In this document: positions 37,904 through 46,223 of the stretch, in pieces
Layout: each line of letters opens with the position of its first letter
Numbering within the stretch: the stretch's first letter is position 1
Assembly: GCA_028293545.1 (NCBI GenBank)
Contig: JAQGOP010000011.1
Location: 1 to 64,000, forward strand
Direction of reading: 5' to 3'
Origin: Verrucomicrobiota bacterium
GTDB lineage: Bacteria; Verrucomicrobiota; Verrucomicrobiia; Opitutales; Opitutaceae
DNA: 64,000 bases
Made by a program: the position numbers and the translations under genes
The notes under the pieces: generated by a model
What the model saw: only the letters and a program-made list of their open reading frames with translations
Database searches by the model: none
What the model was told of the DNA's origin: nothing

Positions 37904-39010
37904 ATGAGCCTTTCCTACGAATCCTCCGGCGTGAATTACGACCAGCTTGATGCGTTCAAGCGGGCGTGCCAGCGCGCGGCCAAGGGGACGGCGGGTTTGC
38001 TGCGCGAACACGGCTATGCCGAACCGGCTTCGACCCGCGGCGAAAGCGCGTACCTGATGGAGGCGGCGGACCACTACCTGGCCCACGTTGAAGAGGGACT
38101 GGGGACGAAGAACCTGGTCGCCGACGCGGTGTATGCCGCGACGGAAAAAAATTTCTACCGCGAGATCGCGATCGATACCGTCGCGACCATCGTGAACGAC
38201 TTGGCGACCTGCGGGGCGCTGCCGATTTCGGTGGCGATGCATGCGGCCGTGGGGGAGTCGGCGTGGTTTGCCGACAGCCAGCGCATGGAAGCGCTCGTAA
38301 ACGGCTGGGCCGAAGGCTGCCAGCAGGCGGGCGCAGTCTGGGGCGGCGGCGAAACACCGACGCTGCGCGGCATCGTCAATGCGTCCACCATCGTGCTTGC
38401 CGGTTCGGCTGTGGGGAAAATCTTCCCCAAGAGCCGGCGGATCGTCGGCGATGTGCGCGAAGGAGACAGCATCGTTTTCCTCGCGAGCTCCGGGGTGCAA
38501 ACGAACGGGCTGAGCCTGTGCCGGCTGATCGCCGATAAACTTCCGCAGGGTTACCAGACCCCGATCGGCCACGGCGATTCGCGTTCCTTCGGCGAGGCCT
38601 TGCTTGCGCCTTCGGTGATTTACGTGGCGTTCGTGCGCGAATGCCAGCGTCGCGGCCTGAAGCTGAACTACGCCGCGCACGTCACTGGCCACGGTTGGAG
38701 AAAGCTCATGCGGCTCGAGGAATCGTTCGTGTATGAGATCGCCGCCCCGCGGACCGCGCCGGCGCTTTTTCGATTTCTCGAGGAAGCCGGCCCGATCTCA
38801 CCGCGCGAGATGTACGCAACCTTCAACCAAGGCGTGGGCTTCGCGGCGTACGTCGATCCGAAGATCGCCGATGCGGTCGTGGTCGCGGCGAGGGCCGTGG
38901 GTTACGATGCGTGGATCGCCGGCCGGGTGAAAAAAGAGGGAACGCGAAAAGCAGTCGAAGTCCCGTCGCTCGGGTTAGTGTTCGACGGCGAGACGCTGCA
39001 GGTGCGCTAG
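37904..39010 (+). CDS. purM: phosphoribosylformylglycinamidine cyclo-ligase
   Basis: PurM closes the imidazole ring, making AIR from FGAM. The 368 residues follow the AIRS fold. SYESSGVNYDQLDAFKR opens it, GTKNLVADAVY and DTVATIVNDLATCGALP are in the N-terminal half, and GGGETPTL and ASSGVQTNGLSLCR follow. MYATFNQGVGF closes the active site. It follows purF in the same direction, and the distance of 145 bases carries two repeat copies. Confidence 0.9.
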   Translation: MSLSYESSGVNYDQLDAFKRACQRAAKGTAGLLREHGYAEPASTRGESAYLMEAADHYLAHVEEGLGTKNLVADAVYAATEKNFYREIAIDTVATIVNDLATCGALPISVAMHAAVGESAWFADSQRMEALVNGWAEGCQQAGAVWGGGETPTLRGIVNASTIVLAGSAVGKIFPKSRRIVGDVREGDSIVFLASSGVQTNGLSLCRLIADKLPQGYQTPIGHGDSRSFGEALLAPSVIYVAFVRECQRRGLKLNYAAHVTGHGWRKLMRLEESFVYEIAAPRTAPALFRFLEEAGPISPREMYATFNQGVGFAAYVDPKIADAVVVAARAVGYDAWIAGRVKKEGTRKAVEVPSLGLVFDGETLQVR

Positions 39011-39047
39011 GCGTGGCTCCGGTTTGAATTCGGCGCCGCGTCCGGTG

Positions 39048-40061
39048 TCAGACCGCCACGTTCGATAAACCGTGGTCCGCGGCTTCCTGCGCCTTAAGGG
39101 TGACGAAACTCGCGCGGAAAATCTCCGGGGCCGTCAGGGCGGCGCCCGGTTCGCCGCGCAATTCTTTCAGGAAGGACTCGAGGTACCCGCCCGGGGCCGC
39201 CGCTCCCGCTGGCAGGGCGCGGCTCGATTTCGTGCCTTCCTTATAAATCATGATCTCCTTCGCGTTCAGCGCGGTTTCGATCACGCCCTCGCTGCCCCAT
39301 AGCGTGAGGCGCCAGTAGAGGGGGAACGTGTACCCATGGCTGGTGGGCGAAATGTACGACACGTCGGCGAGGAGTCCGGCGCCGTTGCTGAGCTCCATCA
39401 TGAACTGTCCGGCGTTGAGAAATTCGGAGCCGGCGGGCGGACCTGCCTGCCAGACGCGGGCGGCGACGACGCGCTTGTAATCGAGCCCGGTGATCCAGGG
39501 CATGAGGTCGATGGCGTGAACCCCGATGTCGTTGATCGTGCCGCCATGTTTGGCCGCCTCGTGATACCATTGGGCGCGGACGCCGGGGAGGAGGGGATGC
39601 TGGCCGCCGAGTGCGACGGCGCGGATTTCGCCAATCTCACCCGCGCGGACGAGTTCGCGCACCTGGATGAAGATGCCCGAATCGCGCATATCCAGCATCA
39701 TCCCGACGGTGAGTTTCCGCGCGGTCGCGAGCCGGACAATTTCCCCGTACTCGGCGAGCGTGGTGCACATCGGCTTGTCAGCGAGCACATGGCGGCCGCT
39801 CGCGAGGGCGTCGATCACCACCCGGCCACGCTTCACGAACCATTCTCCGACGACCACGACGTCGATCTTCTCGGTCGCCAGCATCGCACGATAATCGGTG
39901 TGGGTGATCTTCACCTTGCCGTTCGCCGCGAGCGCCTCGCGCGTGGCCGCGTCCTCCTCGCAGCACGCGACGACTTCGATCTCAGGATGCGCGGAGGCGC
40001 GGGTGACCAAGTCCCAAATGTGGGGATGCTGGAAGCCGACGATGGCAAAGCGGATTTTCAT
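39048..40061 (-). CDS. Gfo/Idh/MocA-family oxidoreductase
   Basis: A 337-residue NAD(P)-dependent dehydrogenase of sugars or similar compounds. The N-terminal Rossmann part has FAIVGFQHPHIWDLV and the cofactor region CCEEDAAT. The VVGEWFVKRGRVVIDALASG and LADKPMCTTLAEY segments follow, with the conserved lysine of the family motif EKP appearing as DKP. GGTINDIGVHAIDLMPWI fits the conserved catalytic loop. ATG 40061 (MKIRFAIVGF) is chosen; the frame upstream (to 40121) adds a Pro-rich stretch unlike the family. No neighbour hints at the substrate. Confidence 0.88.
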   Translation of the reverse strand: MKIRFAIVGFQHPHIWDLVTRASAHPEIEVVACCEEDAATREALAANGKVKITHTDYRAMLATEKIDVVVVGEWFVKRGRVVIDALASGRHVLADKPMCTTLAEYGEIVRLATARKLTVGMMLDMRDSGIFIQVRELVRAGEIGEIRAVALGGQHPLLPGVRAQWYHEAAKHGGTINDIGVHAIDLMPWITGLDYKRVVAARVWQAGPPAGSEFLNAGQFMMELSNGAGLLADVSYISPTSHGYTFPLYWRLTLWGSEGVIETALNAKEIMIYKEGTKSSRALPAGAAAPGGYLESFLKELRGEPGAALTAPEIFRASFVTLKAQEAADHGLSNVAV

Positions 40062-40249
40062 GGCAGCGAAGTGAGAGGGTGGCGCGGCGCTATCAGGATT
40101 TCCGGGAGACGCTTTGCGCAATCCGAAATTCCGTGGTGGGTGGTTTCGCCGAGGCCCGCGTCAGGCTGGCCAGGCCTAGGTTATCTACCTGTACCAAAGC
40201 ATAGTCGGAAAATATTTGCCCAGGGAAGATGCGTGTTTCTCATTCCTTC

Positions 40250-40426
40250 ATGACGAAAAAAATCTCCAAGAGCCGGGCTCGCACGCCGGCGAAGAAAACC
40301 AAGGTGCGTCCCTATCCGTTTTGGAGGTGTAAACCCAACGCGGAAATGGATCGCGCGGGCGACTGGCTGCTTAGGAATCTTTCCGCAATGCGAGCGGGAC
40401 TTCCGACGGAAGATGCTCCTCGTTGA
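40250..40426 (+). CDS. small basic protein, possible antitoxin partner
   Basis: A 58-residue lysine/arginine-rich protein (MTKKISKSRARTPAKKTK then PYPFWRCKPNAEMDRAGDW). It overlaps the PIN-domain gene by 14 bases, the arrangement common in VapB-VapC modules. No AbrB or ribbon-helix-helix motif is recognisable, so the antitoxin role is inferred from position only. An alternative ATG at 40229 would add seven residues. Confidence 0.45.
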   Translation: MTKKISKSRARTPAKKTKVRPYPFWRCKPNAEMDRAGDWLLRNLSAMRAGLPTEDAPR

Positions 40427-40808
40427 TACAGGAGCAGTGGAGCTGCTGCGACGAAAGAATCGGCGAGCGGAAGAACTCGCGCTGAGATTTTTCCCACCCG
40501 TGATCTGCTGCCAGGTCGCTGGGGAGTTTTTGTTCGGACAGGTAAATGGAAAGGTTTCCCAAGCGACGTTTTTGGAAGCCACCGAATTTCTGGGCACGTT
40601 CGAATTGCTACCCCCAACTTTTCGCGCGGCCGAACGTTACGCTCATGTCCGCGTCGATCTCGCGGCAAAAGGAATAAAGTTATCGGATCCGGACAATTGG
40701 GTCGCCGCCCATGCGTTGGATGAGAATTTTCCATTGCTTTCGACCGATCGCGATTTCCTGCATATTCCCGACGTGCGCTTATACTATCTCCCGCCGGGAT
40801 CGAATTAG
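40413..40808 (+). CDS. PIN-domain protein, VapC-like toxin candidate
   Basis: A 131-residue protein with PIN-domain acidic residues: D5 in LLVDTGAVELLRR, E in AGEFLFGQVNG, and a late acidic pair in LSDPDNWVAAHALDENFPLL with STDRDFLHIPD. VapC toxins of this length are Mg-dependent RNases that cut tRNA or rRNA. It follows and overlaps a small basic gene, supporting a toxin-antitoxin pair. The helicase gene begins 86 bases downstream. Confidence 0.8.
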   Translation: MLLVDTGAVELLRRKNRRAEELALRFFPPVICCQVAGEFLFGQVNGKVSQATFLEATEFLGTFELLPPTFRAAERYAHVRVDLAAKGIKLSDPDNWVAAHALDENFPLLSTDRDFLHIPDVRLYYLPPGSN

Positions 40809-40894
40809 TCCGGCGGTTGCGCCTAGTTTCGGGCCTTTCCGTCCGGCCAAAAGAATATGCTCCGCATTTGGCGATGGCGCTGACACCCTGGTGC

Positions 40895-42691
40895 ATGGAA
40901 AAATTGCGATTCACCGAGCTCGGGTTGTCCGACGAAATTCTCAAGGCCGTCGACAAGATGGGGTTCGAGGAGGCGTCGCCGATTCAGAGCGCCGTCATCC
41001 CGACGATTTTAGGAGGCAAGGATGTCGTCGGCCAGTCTTCAACCGGGTCGGGTAAAACCGCCGCCTTTGCCATCCCGGCGATCGAGCGCGTCGATCCGAA
41101 GATTCGCGCCGTTCAGGTCCTTGTCCTCTGTCCCACGCGTGAACTCGCGGTCCAGGTCGCGGAGGAAATGGGCAAGCTCGCGCTCTTCAAGCGTGGCGTC
41201 ATGGGCGTCCCGATTTACGGCGGCCAAAGCTACGAGCGGCAGTTCCGCGCGCTCGCCGCGGGAGCGCAGGTCGTCATCGGCACCCCCGGGCGCGTGATGG
41301 ACCACATGGAGCGCGGCACGCTGAAGCTCGACAAACTGAAGCTCGTCATCCTCGACGAAACCGACCGCATGCTCGACATGGGTTTCCGCGACGACATCGA
41401 GAAGATCCTCAAGTCGGTCCCGGAAACGCGCCAGTTGCTGTTCTTCTCGGCCACCATTCCGCGGCCGATCCAGGACCTGATCGGTCGCTACTCCAAGGAT
41501 CCCGCGTGGATCCGCATCGAGTCGGTCGCGCAGAACGCCCCGCAGGTCGAGCAGACTTACTTCGAAGTGGACCGGCGTTCGAAGATCGAGGCGCTCACGC
41601 GATTGATCGACGTCCACGATTTCCGTTACGGCATTATTTTCTGCAGCACGAAGATCATGGTCGATGACCTCGACGAGCACCTGCACGCGCGCGGCTACCA
41701 GACCGACCGGCTGCATGGGGATATTTCGCAGACGCAGCGCGACCGTGTGATGGACAAGTTCCGACGGCGTGGATTCGAGTTCCTCGTGGCGACCGACGTC
41801 GCCGCGCGCGGGCTCGACGTCGACGATCTCGAGGTCGTGTTCAATTTCGACCTGCCGAATGACGCCGAAGATTACACGCATCGCATCGGACGAACCGGGC
41901 GCGCCGGCCGGAAGGGCCAGGCCTTCACCTTCGTGTCAGGGCAGGAGCTTTATAAGCTCCAGAGCATGGTGCGTTGGGCGAAACTCGATATCCGCCGTGG
42001 GAAAATTCCGTCGCTCGACGAGGTGGAGGAGGCGCGCACGAACGTGTTCTTCGAGAAAATCCGCACCACGCTCGACGCCAAGAAATTCAAGCCGCACGAC
42101 CTGATGATCGATCGCCTGCTCGACCAGGGTTACGCGAGCACCGACATCTGCTCCGCGTTGATCCATATGCTTCAGGGCGCAAGCGCGGCGACGGCTCCGG
42201 CCAAAGCGCCCAAAGCGGCCGGAGGCGGAGTGCAGTTCGGCACCTCGACGAGCGCGAGCGCACCTGCGCCTGCGGCCGCCAAGCACGTCAAGCCGGCTCC
42301 CGCGTGGGTGAAACCCGCGGCGGCAGCAACGCCGGCGCCGGCCCCGAAGGCCGAGTCAGCGGACGAAGATGCCGCCCCGATGGATGACGACGACGATCGT
42401 CCGCGAAAATCGAAATACGACCGCGCCGCCCGCACGGGCCGCGAGGCGGGCATGGCCACGATCTTCCTGAACGTGGGGCGAAAGGATTTGATTACCCCCG
42501 CCGACATCGTGGGGAAAATTGCCGGCGTCACCCGGCTGCCGGCGTCGGTGGTCGGGGCGATCGATATCCACCAGCGCCATGTGCTCGTCGACGTCGCGGC
42601 CGAACACGCGCCGTTGATCCTGCAAAAACTGGCCGGCATCAAAATGAAGAGCACCGCGCTGGAACCCGCGATGGCGGGCCCGGAAACCTAA
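40895..42691 (+). CDS. DEAD-box-family RNA helicase with DbpA-like RNA-binding domain
   Basis: A 598-residue helicase. Motifs visible from MEKLRFTELGLSD: Q motif GFEEASPIQ, motif I TGSGKTAAF (50-58), Ib PGRVMDH, motif II DETD (154-157), motif III SAT, and HRIGRTGRAG of motif VI. Motif II is DETD instead of DEAD. A low-complexity Ala/Pro/Lys linker runs from about 430 to 500. The end (FLNVGRKDLITPADIVGKIA onwards) resembles the DbpA-type RNA-binding domain of CsdA/DbpA helicases, which work in ribosome assembly or RNA turnover. ATG 40895 gives the family start; ATG 40874 would add seven residues. Confidence 0.92.
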   Translation: MEKLRFTELGLSDEILKAVDKMGFEEASPIQSAVIPTILGGKDVVGQSSTGSGKTAAFAIPAIERVDPKIRAVQVLVLCPTRELAVQVAEEMGKLALFKRGVMGVPIYGGQSYERQFRALAAGAQVVIGTPGRVMDHMERGTLKLDKLKLVILDETDRMLDMGFRDDIEKILKSVPETRQLLFFSATIPRPIQDLIGRYSKDPAWIRIESVAQNAPQVEQTYFEVDRRSKIEALTRLIDVHDFRYGIIFCSTKIMVDDLDEHLHARGYQTDRLHGDISQTQRDRVMDKFRRRGFEFLVATDVAARGLDVDDLEVVFNFDLPNDAEDYTHRIGRTGRAGRKGQAFTFVSGQELYKLQSMVRWAKLDIRRGKIPSLDEVEEARTNVFFEKIRTTLDAKKFKPHDLMIDRLLDQGYASTDICSALIHMLQGASAATAPAKAPKAAGGGVQFGTSTSASAPAPAAAKHVKPAPAWVKPAAAATPAPAPKAESADEDAAPMDDDDDRPRKSKYDRAARTGREAGMATIFLNVGRKDLITPADIVGKIAGVTRLPASVVGAIDIHQRHVLVDVAAEHAPLILQKLAGIKMKSTALEPAMAGPET

Positions 42692-42720
42692 GGCCGAACG
42701 ACCTCCGTTGGCGCGCACCC

Positions 42721-42762
42721 TTTGACTCCGCCGGCGTTTAGACGCAGGCGGAGCCTCGCTCC
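42721..42762. repeat. dispersed repeat, family D
   Basis: gactccgccggcgtttagac continues to gcaggcggagcctcgctcc, matching the family D copy at 10431-10471. Its ggctccg and cggagcc ends are palindromic. It lies between the helicase and HNH genes. Confidence 0.7.
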
Positions 42763-42837
42763 GCGTATGGGCCAACGCGCGCACCGTGCGCTCCGCTTGA
42801 CACTTTAGCAGGCGCGACGCTATCCCGTTGGCCCCGT

Positions 42838-43455
42838 ATGGAAGCCGCGCTCGATCAACCGGTGCTGGTTTTGAACCGCCTATGGCAGGCGGTGAACGTC
42901 ATTGGTGCGCGCCGCGCGTTCGCGCTGCTCGCGCGGGGACATGCGCACGTGGTTCATCACCACGACGAGGATTTTCGGACGTTCACGATGCTGGACTGGA
43001 TCGATTTCTCGACGAACAACCCGCCGATCGCGGAACTCGAAACCGTCCACACGCCGAGCCTCACGATCCGCCTGCCGCGCGTGATCCTCCTTTCGTTTTT
43101 CGACAAGCTGCCGTGCAAGGAGCTCAAGCTGACGCGCAACAACGTTTTCGAGCGCGACAAGAATGCCTGCCAATATTGCGCGAAGGTCCTCCCGCGCGAG
43201 CAGCTCAACCTCGACCACGTCATCCCCCGCGATTACGGCGGGAAGACGACGTGGGAGAACATCGTCTGCTCGTGCATCAAGTGTAATTCGAAGAAGGCCA
43301 ATCGCCTCCCGCACGAGGCGCACATGCGCCTGATCCGGAAGCCCGTCCGCCCGAAATGGCGCCCGGTGATCTCGCTCGTCCTCGGCAACCAGCATCGCGA
43401 AATGTGGAAGGACTTCCTCGACCTGGCCTACTGGAACGTCGAGCTCGACGAGTGA
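42838..43455 (+). CDS. HNH endonuclease family protein
   Basis: A 205-residue protein with an HNH core. It has CQYCAK (CxxC), LDHVIPRDYGGKTTWENIV (catalytic His and Asn) and CSCIKCN (second CxxC), followed by KKANRLPHEA. The N-terminal 95 residues (VLVLNRLWQAVNV, ARRAFALLARGHA) are conserved in a subgroup of free-standing HNH proteins found widely in bacteria. Its targets are unknown. No mobile-element context or partner methyltransferase is adjacent. Confidence 0.85.
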   Translation: MEAALDQPVLVLNRLWQAVNVIGARRAFALLARGHAHVVHHHDEDFRTFTMLDWIDFSTNNPPIAELETVHTPSLTIRLPRVILLSFFDKLPCKELKLTRNNVFERDKNACQYCAKVLPREQLNLDHVIPRDYGGKTTWENIVCSCIKCNSKKANRLPHEAHMRLIRKPVRPKWRPVISLVLGNQHREMWKDFLDLAYWNVELDE

Positions 43456-43568
43456 TTTTTTCGGATTTCGGAAACCGGAACGGACGGGGATCGGAAGGTA
43501 GGGCGGTGTCTCCGATCCGCCTCCGACGCAGCGCCGAGTTGGGCACCAGATTCCTCGATCTTTTCGGA

Positions 43569-43598
43569 AGCGTCTTAGGGACAAGCCGCTCCACCTAC
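43569..43598. repeat. dispersed repeat, family C, supplying a stop codon
   Basis: agcgtcttagggacaagccg then ctccacctac. On the minus strand it begins GTAGGTGGAGCGGCTTGT, and that TAG is the stop codon of the small membrane gene at 43595. Confidence 0.72.
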
Positions 43599-43819
43599 TT
43601 GCCGGAAAATTTCTGCCGCATCACCATCCAGAGCGCGGCGATGACGATCACGTCGCCGGTGAGGATGAACACGCGGATTGGCAGCGGAAAACGCCGCAGC
43701 ATCACGAGCGCGAGAATGGCGCTGCCGCTGACCAGGAGCAGGGCGATCGTGAAGGAGAGCTTTTGCCGCGCGGTTTCGCCGGCGCGGGGATCAGTGGGAG
43801 GAATGGGCGACTTGGACAT
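43595..43819 (-). CDS. small membrane protein, unknown
   Basis: A 74-residue protein with two hydrophobic helices (LSFTIALLLVSGSAILALVM, about 21-40, and VFILTGDVIVIAALWMVM) and a polar N-terminus with SPIPPTDP. It has the form of a small anchor or regulator, but no family was recognised. It lies 57 bases after the histidine kinase on the same strand, and its TAG stop comes from a family C repeat. Confidence 0.6.
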   Translation of the reverse strand: MSKSPIPPTDPRAGETARQKLSFTIALLLVSGSAILALVMLRRFPLPIRVFILTGDVIVIAALWMVMRQKFSGK

Positions 43820-43876
43820 GGGCTCGGTGGTAGTCTTCGCGGGCGGGCGAAAATGTGTCGAGCCTTTGGCGACCGG

Positions 43877-45565
43877 TTACGATTTCGCCAGCGGGAGCGA
43901 AATTCGCATCGTGGTGCCGCCGGGGCCGGTGGAGACAAGCGCGATGTCGCCGTGATGCGCCTGGAGAATCCGCTTCGCGATCGCGAGGCCGAGGCCGGTG
44001 CCGTCGGGGCGGCCGGAAAAAAATGAATCGAAAATGCGGCCGCGCACCGCTTCCGGAATCCCCGTGCCGGTGTCGGCGACGTCGATGCTCGCATGCGCGT
44101 CATCCCCAAGTCCCACCGACAGCGCGATGGCGCCTCCGTCCGGCATGGCCTGCATGGCATTGAGCAGCAGGTTCAGCAGGACCTGCTGAAGCTGGCCCTT
44201 GTTGGCCTCGACCACCAGGGGCTGCGAGGTCGGCTCGTAGAGCAGGTGAATTTTTCCCTGCGAGAGCTTTGGGCGCACCAGGACCAAGGTGTCGCCGATG
44301 ATGTCGGCCAGCGCCCAGCGGGAATGAAGGCTCGACGGCGCCTTGGCGAAATTGAGCACGCGCGTGACGATCGATTCGAGCTGGTCGAGTTTTTCGCTGA
44401 TCACCCGGACGTCCGTGCGCCGAGGATCGGTGGGAGGGAAATCCAGCCCGAGCCCGCCATGGAGGAGCTTGAGCACGGTGAGGGGGTTCCGGATTTCGTG
44501 GGCGATTTCCGCCGCGAGCAGGCCGAGGGTGGTCAGCTGCTCCTGTTTGCGCAGGGTTTCCTCGCTTTTGAAAACGCGGGCGTAAAGCCGGGCGTTCTGG
44601 AGCGCGACGGCGCCGAGGCTGGCGAGCGTGGAGCAGACGCGTTTTTCGTCGTTGTCGAAGCGATGCGCCTGGTCGGTGAAGACCGCGAGGACGCCGAGCA
44701 CTTCGCCCTCGAACAACAGCGGGGTGAGCAAGGCGGCATGCAGCGGGGCGTCTTTCGGGAGGTCGACGATGCCGTCAAAATCGACGGAACGCACATCGGC
44801 GAACTCCACCTGTTTCTGGGTGTGAAGCGCGGCGGCGCCGATGCAGATCCCGGTGGGAAGGTCACCCATCGGCAGCGGCGGCGCGGACGGCGCATCGAGG
44901 GCGCCGAAGCGCAGGCTGTCGCGAACCGGGTCGTGCAGGTACAAGGCGCACGCGCTGGCTTGCAGCATCCGGCGCGCATCGCACGCCAGCGTGTCGAGCA
45001 GTTCCTGGGATTCCAGTTTCGCCACCAGGCTCTGGCCGGTGGTGAGGAGCGTTTCGAGCTGCCGGGCCTTGGCTTGCAGGGCCTGCATTCGCCAGAGCTG
45101 TTGGACAATCTGGGTGGCTTCCTGGGTGAGCCGTTCCAGCAGGACCAGGTCGGCGGGGGTGAAATGCCCGGTGCGGTCGCTTTCCAAGTCGATCACGCCG
45201 ATGATTGTTTCGCCGTCGCCCATTGGCGCCGCCATTTCGGCGCGGGCCGCGGGGCGCACGGCGATGTAGCGCGGTTCGACGGAGACATCCGGCACGAGCA
45301 GCGCCTTCGAGTTGAGCACGCACCAACCGGTGACGCCGTGCCCGAGTTTGAGGCCAAAACTCCCGGCGGTGTCGGGCAGGCCCTGTTCCACTTCGATCTC
45401 GAGGCGGCCGCTGTGCGGGTTGACGAGTGCGATGGACCCCGCGTCGGCGCCGAAGGTGGCGATGAATTCATCGAGCACCTCGCGCAAGGCCGCACGTGGA
45501 TCATCGGCGCGCCCGGCGAGGGAAGTCAGTCGGTAGAGCGCGGGCAGGGCGCGGGAATCCGCCAA
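43877..45565 (-). CDS. GAF-domain sensor histidine kinase
   Basis: The core protein has two GAF domains (about 20-155 and 180-330 counted from LADSRALPAL). A HisKA domain with LAAEIAHEIRNPLTVLK (phospho-accepting histidine) and an HATPase domain with NLLLNAMQAMPDG, DTGTGIP and GTGLGLAIAKRI follow. There is no membrane segment, so it is probably soluble and senses a small ligand through the GAF domains. An ATG at 45664 opens the frame but lies in repeat sequence and a gene fragment. The TTG at 45565, just before the first domain, is the likely start. The cognate response regulator is not nearby. Confidence 0.85.
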   Translation of the reverse strand: MADSRALPALYRLTSLAGRADDPRAALREVLDEFIATFGADAGSIALVNPHSGRLEIEVEQGLPDTAGSFGLKLGHGVTGWCVLNSKALLVPDVSVEPRYIAVRPAARAEMAAPMGDGETIIGVIDLESDRTGHFTPADLVLLERLTQEATQIVQQLWRMQALQAKARQLETLLTTGQSLVAKLESQELLDTLACDARRMLQASACALYLHDPVRDSLRFGALDAPSAPPLPMGDLPTGICIGAAALHTQKQVEFADVRSVDFDGIVDLPKDAPLHAALLTPLLFEGEVLGVLAVFTDQAHRFDNDEKRVCSTLASLGAVALQNARLYARVFKSEETLRKQEQLTTLGLLAAEIAHEIRNPLTVLKLLHGGLGLDFPPTDPRRTDVRVISEKLDQLESIVTRVLNFAKAPSSLHSRWALADIIGDTLVLVRPKLSQGKIHLLYEPTSQPLVVEANKGQLQQVLLNLLLNAMQAMPDGGAIALSVGLGDDAHASIDVADTGTGIPEAVRGRIFDSFFSGRPDGTGLGLAIAKRILQAHHGDIALVSTGPGGTTMRISLPLAKS

Positions 45566-45578
45566 TTGCGGACGTTCC

Positions 45579-45611
45579 GATTGCGGATTGCGGATACCGG
45601 AAACCGGAAAG
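45579..45611. repeat. dispersed repeat, family A, upstream of the histidine kinase
   Basis: gattgcggattgcggatacc followed by ggaaaccggaaag. It follows a remnant of an IVP-type gene and overlaps the region where the kinase frame begins. Confidence 0.8.
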
Positions 45612-45629
45612 TTCAGATTCAGAGGCGAG

Positions 45630-45692
45630 CTAGCTTCCACGCCGGGCGGTTTTGATGCAGGCAACGGTGATTGCCAAGATTTCCCCGACCTC
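45630..45692 (-). pseudogene. fragment of a four-helix-bundle (IVP-type) gene, C-terminal 20 codons
   Basis: Read on the minus strand, this segment gives EVGEILAITVACIKTARRGS then stop. It matches the end of the intact gene at 45738 (EGAEILAITVASIKTARRGS) at nearly every residue. No upstream part is recognisable, so it is a remnant of a second copy. Family A repeats lie downstream of both the fragment and the intact gene. Confidence 0.85.
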
Positions 45693-45698
45693 GGCGTT

Positions 45699-45722
45699 TC
45701 AATTGCAGATTGCGGAAACCGG
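45699..45722. repeat. dispersed repeat, family A, between the IVP-type gene and the fragment
   Basis: aattgcagattgcggaaacc, a shorter copy lying immediately 3-prime of the intact gene at 45738, between it and the fragment at 45630. Confidence 0.7.
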
Positions 45723-45737
45723 GAAGGTCAGAAGTGG

Positions 45738-46091
45738 TTAGCTTCCACGGCGGGCGGTTTTGATGGAGGCGACGGTGATGGCTAAGATTTCAGCGCCTTC
45801 GGCCTGTAGGCTGGCCAGTTGCTCGGGTTTGAGTCGTCCAGCGTCGATCAGCAATTCCATCCAGAAGAGCGATTCATCGCACTCTTCTTCGACCGTGCCC
45901 ATTTTAGAAATGAAATCGGCGCGGGACTTCGCACGGACGGATGCGCGGTAGTTCGCAGCCACGGATGTTCCTGATCGGAGCAGCTGGTTTCCCAAGGTTC
46001 GGGAGGTGCTATCGGGCGGCAGTGCCTCGACCACTTTGATCACGCGAAGCGCATAGGCCCGAGTGCGCGCTTTAAATTCAGCTCGATCCAT
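45738..46091 (-). CDS. four-helix-bundle protein of the 23S rRNA intervening-sequence (S23/IVP) family
   Basis: A 117-residue, nearly all-helical protein starting MDRAEFKARTRAYALRVIK. It has the hallmark LGNQLLRSGTSVAANYRAS and SRADFISKMGTVEEECDESL and ends with a hydrophobic EILAITVASIKTARRGS helix. This family occurs in 23S rRNA intervening sequences and as scattered genes; its role is unclear. Start 46091 is used; the longer frame to 46220 runs into family A repeat sequence. Repeats lie on both sides of this gene, and a fragment of a second copy follows it. Confidence 0.9.
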   Translation of the reverse strand: MDRAEFKARTRAYALRVIKVVEALPPDSTSRTLGNQLLRSGTSVAANYRASVRAKSRADFISKMGTVEEECDESLFWMELLIDAGRLKPEQLASLQAEGAEILAITVASIKTARRGS

Positions 46092-46181
46092 CCCACCGAA
46101 GCCTAACCGAGCCCCAGCGCGCGCAACACGTAACTGCTCCACCGCTCCACTAGACACCGAATTACACCGATCGACCCCGCG

Positions 46182-46223
46182 TTCGAAACCTATCCGGTTT
46201 CCGGTATCCGCAATCCGCAATTC
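46182..46223. repeat. dispersed repeat, family A, inverted, upstream of the IVP-type gene
   Basis: ttcgaaacctatccggtttc then cggtatccgcaatccgcaatt, ending at the glnD stop codon. The same ccggaaaccggat and ggttcgaaa pieces appear in order inside valS at 50821. Confidence 0.8.

Noticed and set aside
44093-45655. 520-codon plus-strand frame opposite the histidine kinase
   Set aside because: Shadow of the kinase gene; Arg/Gly/Glu-rich composition and no motif.
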